Assembly (NCBI GenBank): GCA_024280995.1 | Contig: JAMXLM010000005.1 | Location: forward strand, 1 to 64,000 | DNA from: Candidatus Dormiibacterota bacterium | Lineage (GTDB): Bacteria; Chloroflexota; Dormibacteria; Dormibacterales; Dormibacteraceae | Direction of reading: 5' to 3' | Length of the DNA stretch: 64,000 nucleotides | Part shown: positions 62,119 to 64,000 of the stretch, one piece after another | How the letters are laid out: every line of letters begins with the position of its first letter | How positions within the stretch are numbered: the stretch's first letter is position 1 | The notes under the pieces: generated by a model | What the model was told of the DNA's origin: nothing | Seen by the model: the letters and a program-made list of their open reading frames with translations, nothing else | Database searches by the model: none | Translations under genes and position numbers: made by a program

Positions 62119-63027
62119 ATGGAAAACACCACGATCGTCGAGACCCACGGTCTCACCAAGCGCTACGGCAGCGGAGTCCTCGCCGTCGACTCCGTGGCCA
62201 TGAGCGTGCGCCGTGGCGAGGTCTATGGCTTCCTCGGCCCGAACGGGGCTGGGAAGACCACGACCCTGCGCATGCTCGTCGGCCTGATTCGGCCGACGTC
62301 GGGCACGGCCACCGTTGCGGGCCACACGCCCGGCGACCCGCACGGCCTCGCGCGAGTCGGCTCTCTGATCGAGTCGTCGGCCTTCTATCCGTACCTGAGT
62401 GGGCGGGCAAACCTGCGTGTGGTCGCCGACCTTGCGGGCGTCGACCAGAAGCGCGTCAACGAGGTGCTCGACGTGGTCGAGCTGAGCTCACGCGCCCACC
62501 GCAAGTTCGGGACCTACTCGACCGGCATGAAGCAGCGACTCGGCGTGGCTGCCGCGCTGCTGAAGGACCCCGACCTGCTGATCCTCGACGAGCCCACCAA
62601 CGGCCTCGACCCACAGGGAATGGCCGAGATGCGCAGGCTCATCAAGGACATCGGCCAGGGCAACCGCACAGTGCTGCTGTCGAGCCACCTGCTCGGCGAG
62701 GTCGAGCAGATCTGCGACCGCGTCGGAGTCATCAGCAACGGCAAGCTGGTCCGTGAGTCGACCGTGCAGGAGCTGATCGGCGAGGAGGGCGTGCTCGTGC
62801 GTGCCCAGCCGCTCGACAAGGCGGAGCAGATGCTGGCGACGTTGTTCGGCAACGACGCCATCAGCCGCCAGGACGGCGCTCTGCACCTCAAGGTCAAGCC
62901 GGAGCAGAGCAGCGAGATCAACCGCCGGCTCGTCGGCGCGGGCATCGGCGTCAGCGAGCTGCGTCCGTTCGAGAGATCGCTGGAGGAAGTCTTCTTCCAG
63001 CTCACAGGAGAGAGGCAAGGATCATGA
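62119..63027 (+). CDS. ABC transporter ATP-binding protein
   Basis: Walker A GPNGAGKTT; signature YSTGMKQRLGVAAALL; Walker B LLILDEPTNGLD. Confidence 0.95.
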   Translation: MENTTIVETHGLTKRYGSGVLAVDSVAMSVRRGEVYGFLGPNGAGKTTTLRMLVGLIRPTSGTATVAGHTPGDPHGLARVGSLIESSAFYPYLSGRANLRVVADLAGVDQKRVNEVLDVVELSSRAHRKFGTYSTGMKQRLGVAAALLKDPDLLILDEPTNGLDPQGMAEMRRLIKDIGQGNRTVLLSSHLLGEVEQICDRVGVISNGKLVRESTVQELIGEEGVLVRAQPLDKAEQMLATLFGNDAISRQDGALHLKVKPEQSSEINRRLVGAGIGVSELRPFERSLEEVFFQLTGERQGS

Positions 63028-63827
63028 TCGCAACCATCAAAGCCGAGTGGCGTAAGAACCGATTCCGGCCCGCATTCCTCATCTCGTCCGGTCTCGTGGC
63101 GGCGGTCGTCGTGCTCGTCTTCATGACCAACTGGTACCAGGCGACCCACCCTGGCCAGAGTGACCGGCCAATCCCGCTGGCCATGCTGTTCCCTGACCAG
63201 TTCGTAAACGACGTAATGGGCGCCGGCTTCCCATTGGGCGCGGCGATGGCGATCGTGCTCGGAGCGATCGTTGCGGGGTCCGAGTACTCGTGGGGCACGT
63301 TGAAAACACTGTTCACGCAAGGCCCGGGCCGCCTGACGACGTGGTCCGGCCGGATTGTCGTCTTCACCGCCTGGATGGCGATCCTCTCCGCGATCCTCTT
63401 CGCGGTTGGCGCCGCTTGCAGTGTGCTGATCGTCACCGTCAACAATCACGCGATCGTGTGGCCCGCTGTGGCCGACATCGCGAAGGGATTCGGCGCCATG
63501 TGGCTGATCCTGACCGTCAACGGCATGCTCGGCATTGCGATCGCCGTGCTGGTGCGGCAGTCCGCGGCCGCGATCGGGATAGGCGTCGTCTACCTGCTCT
63601 CGATCGAGATCATCGCCGTCCGCTTCATCGACGGACTCAACAACGGCAGCTACAAGTGGATCGGCAACCTATTCCTCGGCCAGAACGCCACGGCGCTCAT
63701 CGGCCATCTGTCAAACGCCAAGGGAGTCACCATCAGCGCCGAGCAATCCTTGATCGTGCTGTTCGCCTGGCTCGCGGCGATGCTGGTGATCGCCGCCGGA
63801 CTTCAGCGCGTGAGGGACGTGACATAG
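63024..63827 (+). CDS. ABC-2 type transporter permease
   Basis: 267 aa hydrophobic protein, ATGA overlap with the ATPase; GAIVAGSEYSWGTLKTLFTQGPGR is typical of ABC-2 permeases. Confidence 0.88.
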   Translation: MIATIKAEWRKNRFRPAFLISSGLVAAVVVLVFMTNWYQATHPGQSDRPIPLAMLFPDQFVNDVMGAGFPLGAAMAIVLGAIVAGSEYSWGTLKTLFTQGPGRLTTWSGRIVVFTAWMAILSAILFAVGAACSVLIVTVNNHAIVWPAVADIAKGFGAMWLILTVNGMLGIAIAVLVRQSAAAIGIGVVYLLSIEIIAVRFIDGLNNGSYKWIGNLFLGQNATALIGHLSNAKGVTISAEQSLIVLFAWLAAMLVIAAGLQRVRDVT

Positions 63828-64000
63828 GCAGCGCATCGTTCAGCAGCTCGCGAGGCCGGCCGTGGTCATGGGTCACGGGCCGGCCTCGGCTTACCGACGG
63901 TCTTGTCGTCGGGCTCAGCCTCGTCGCCGGATTGCTCGCGTTGTTCGGTAGCGCGTTCCGGCTGCAGCTCGTCCCCGTCATCATCCCGGTCGCGGTGATC

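Noticed and set aside
63828-64000. Possible start of another membrane protein gene at the right edge
   Set aside because: One frame reads RLTDGLVVGLSLVAGLLALFGSAFRLQLVPVIIPVAVI, suggesting a TM helix, but no start codon could be identified and the gene is cut by the window.

Overview
GC-rich bacterial chromosomal window, apparently from a Chloroflexota/Dormibacterota- or Actinobacteria-like lineage (inference). I recognised no rRNA, CRISPR array, transposase or phage gene. The left ~27 kb carries a family of seven secreted modular proteins, one truncated at the window edge. They have unrelated N-terminal parts: phosphoesterase, 21-repeat propeller, PQQ-like propeller, GH18, PGRP-type amidase, and BNR plus Hydin-like Ig domains. 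All end in tandem copies of one ~95-aa, two-cysteine domain, four copies in five of the six complete members and five in the sixth. A methyltransferase/DegT-aminotransferase/membrane-protein cluster sits among them. This family is the best candidate for an undescribed system. The centre holds branched-chain amino acid biosynthesis: ilvD, leuCD, and ilvB-ilvN-ilvC-leuA-pheA. The ilvB operon is preceded by a Leu/Val/Ile-rich leader peptide, a terminator and a matching antiterminator segment. The rest is mostly housekeeping: XRE-TPR regulator, fused E1 2-oxoacid dehydrogenase, SppA, isocitrate lyase, LysR, LLM oxidoreductase, MarP-like protease, a divergent cytochrome oxidase locus, two PPIases, an MFS transporter, an orphan molybdopterin dehydrogenase subunit, three tRNAs (Val, Glu, Gly), PIG-L deacetylase, two bactofilins and an ABC transporter. 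All assignments come from reading the sequence; no database search was run.
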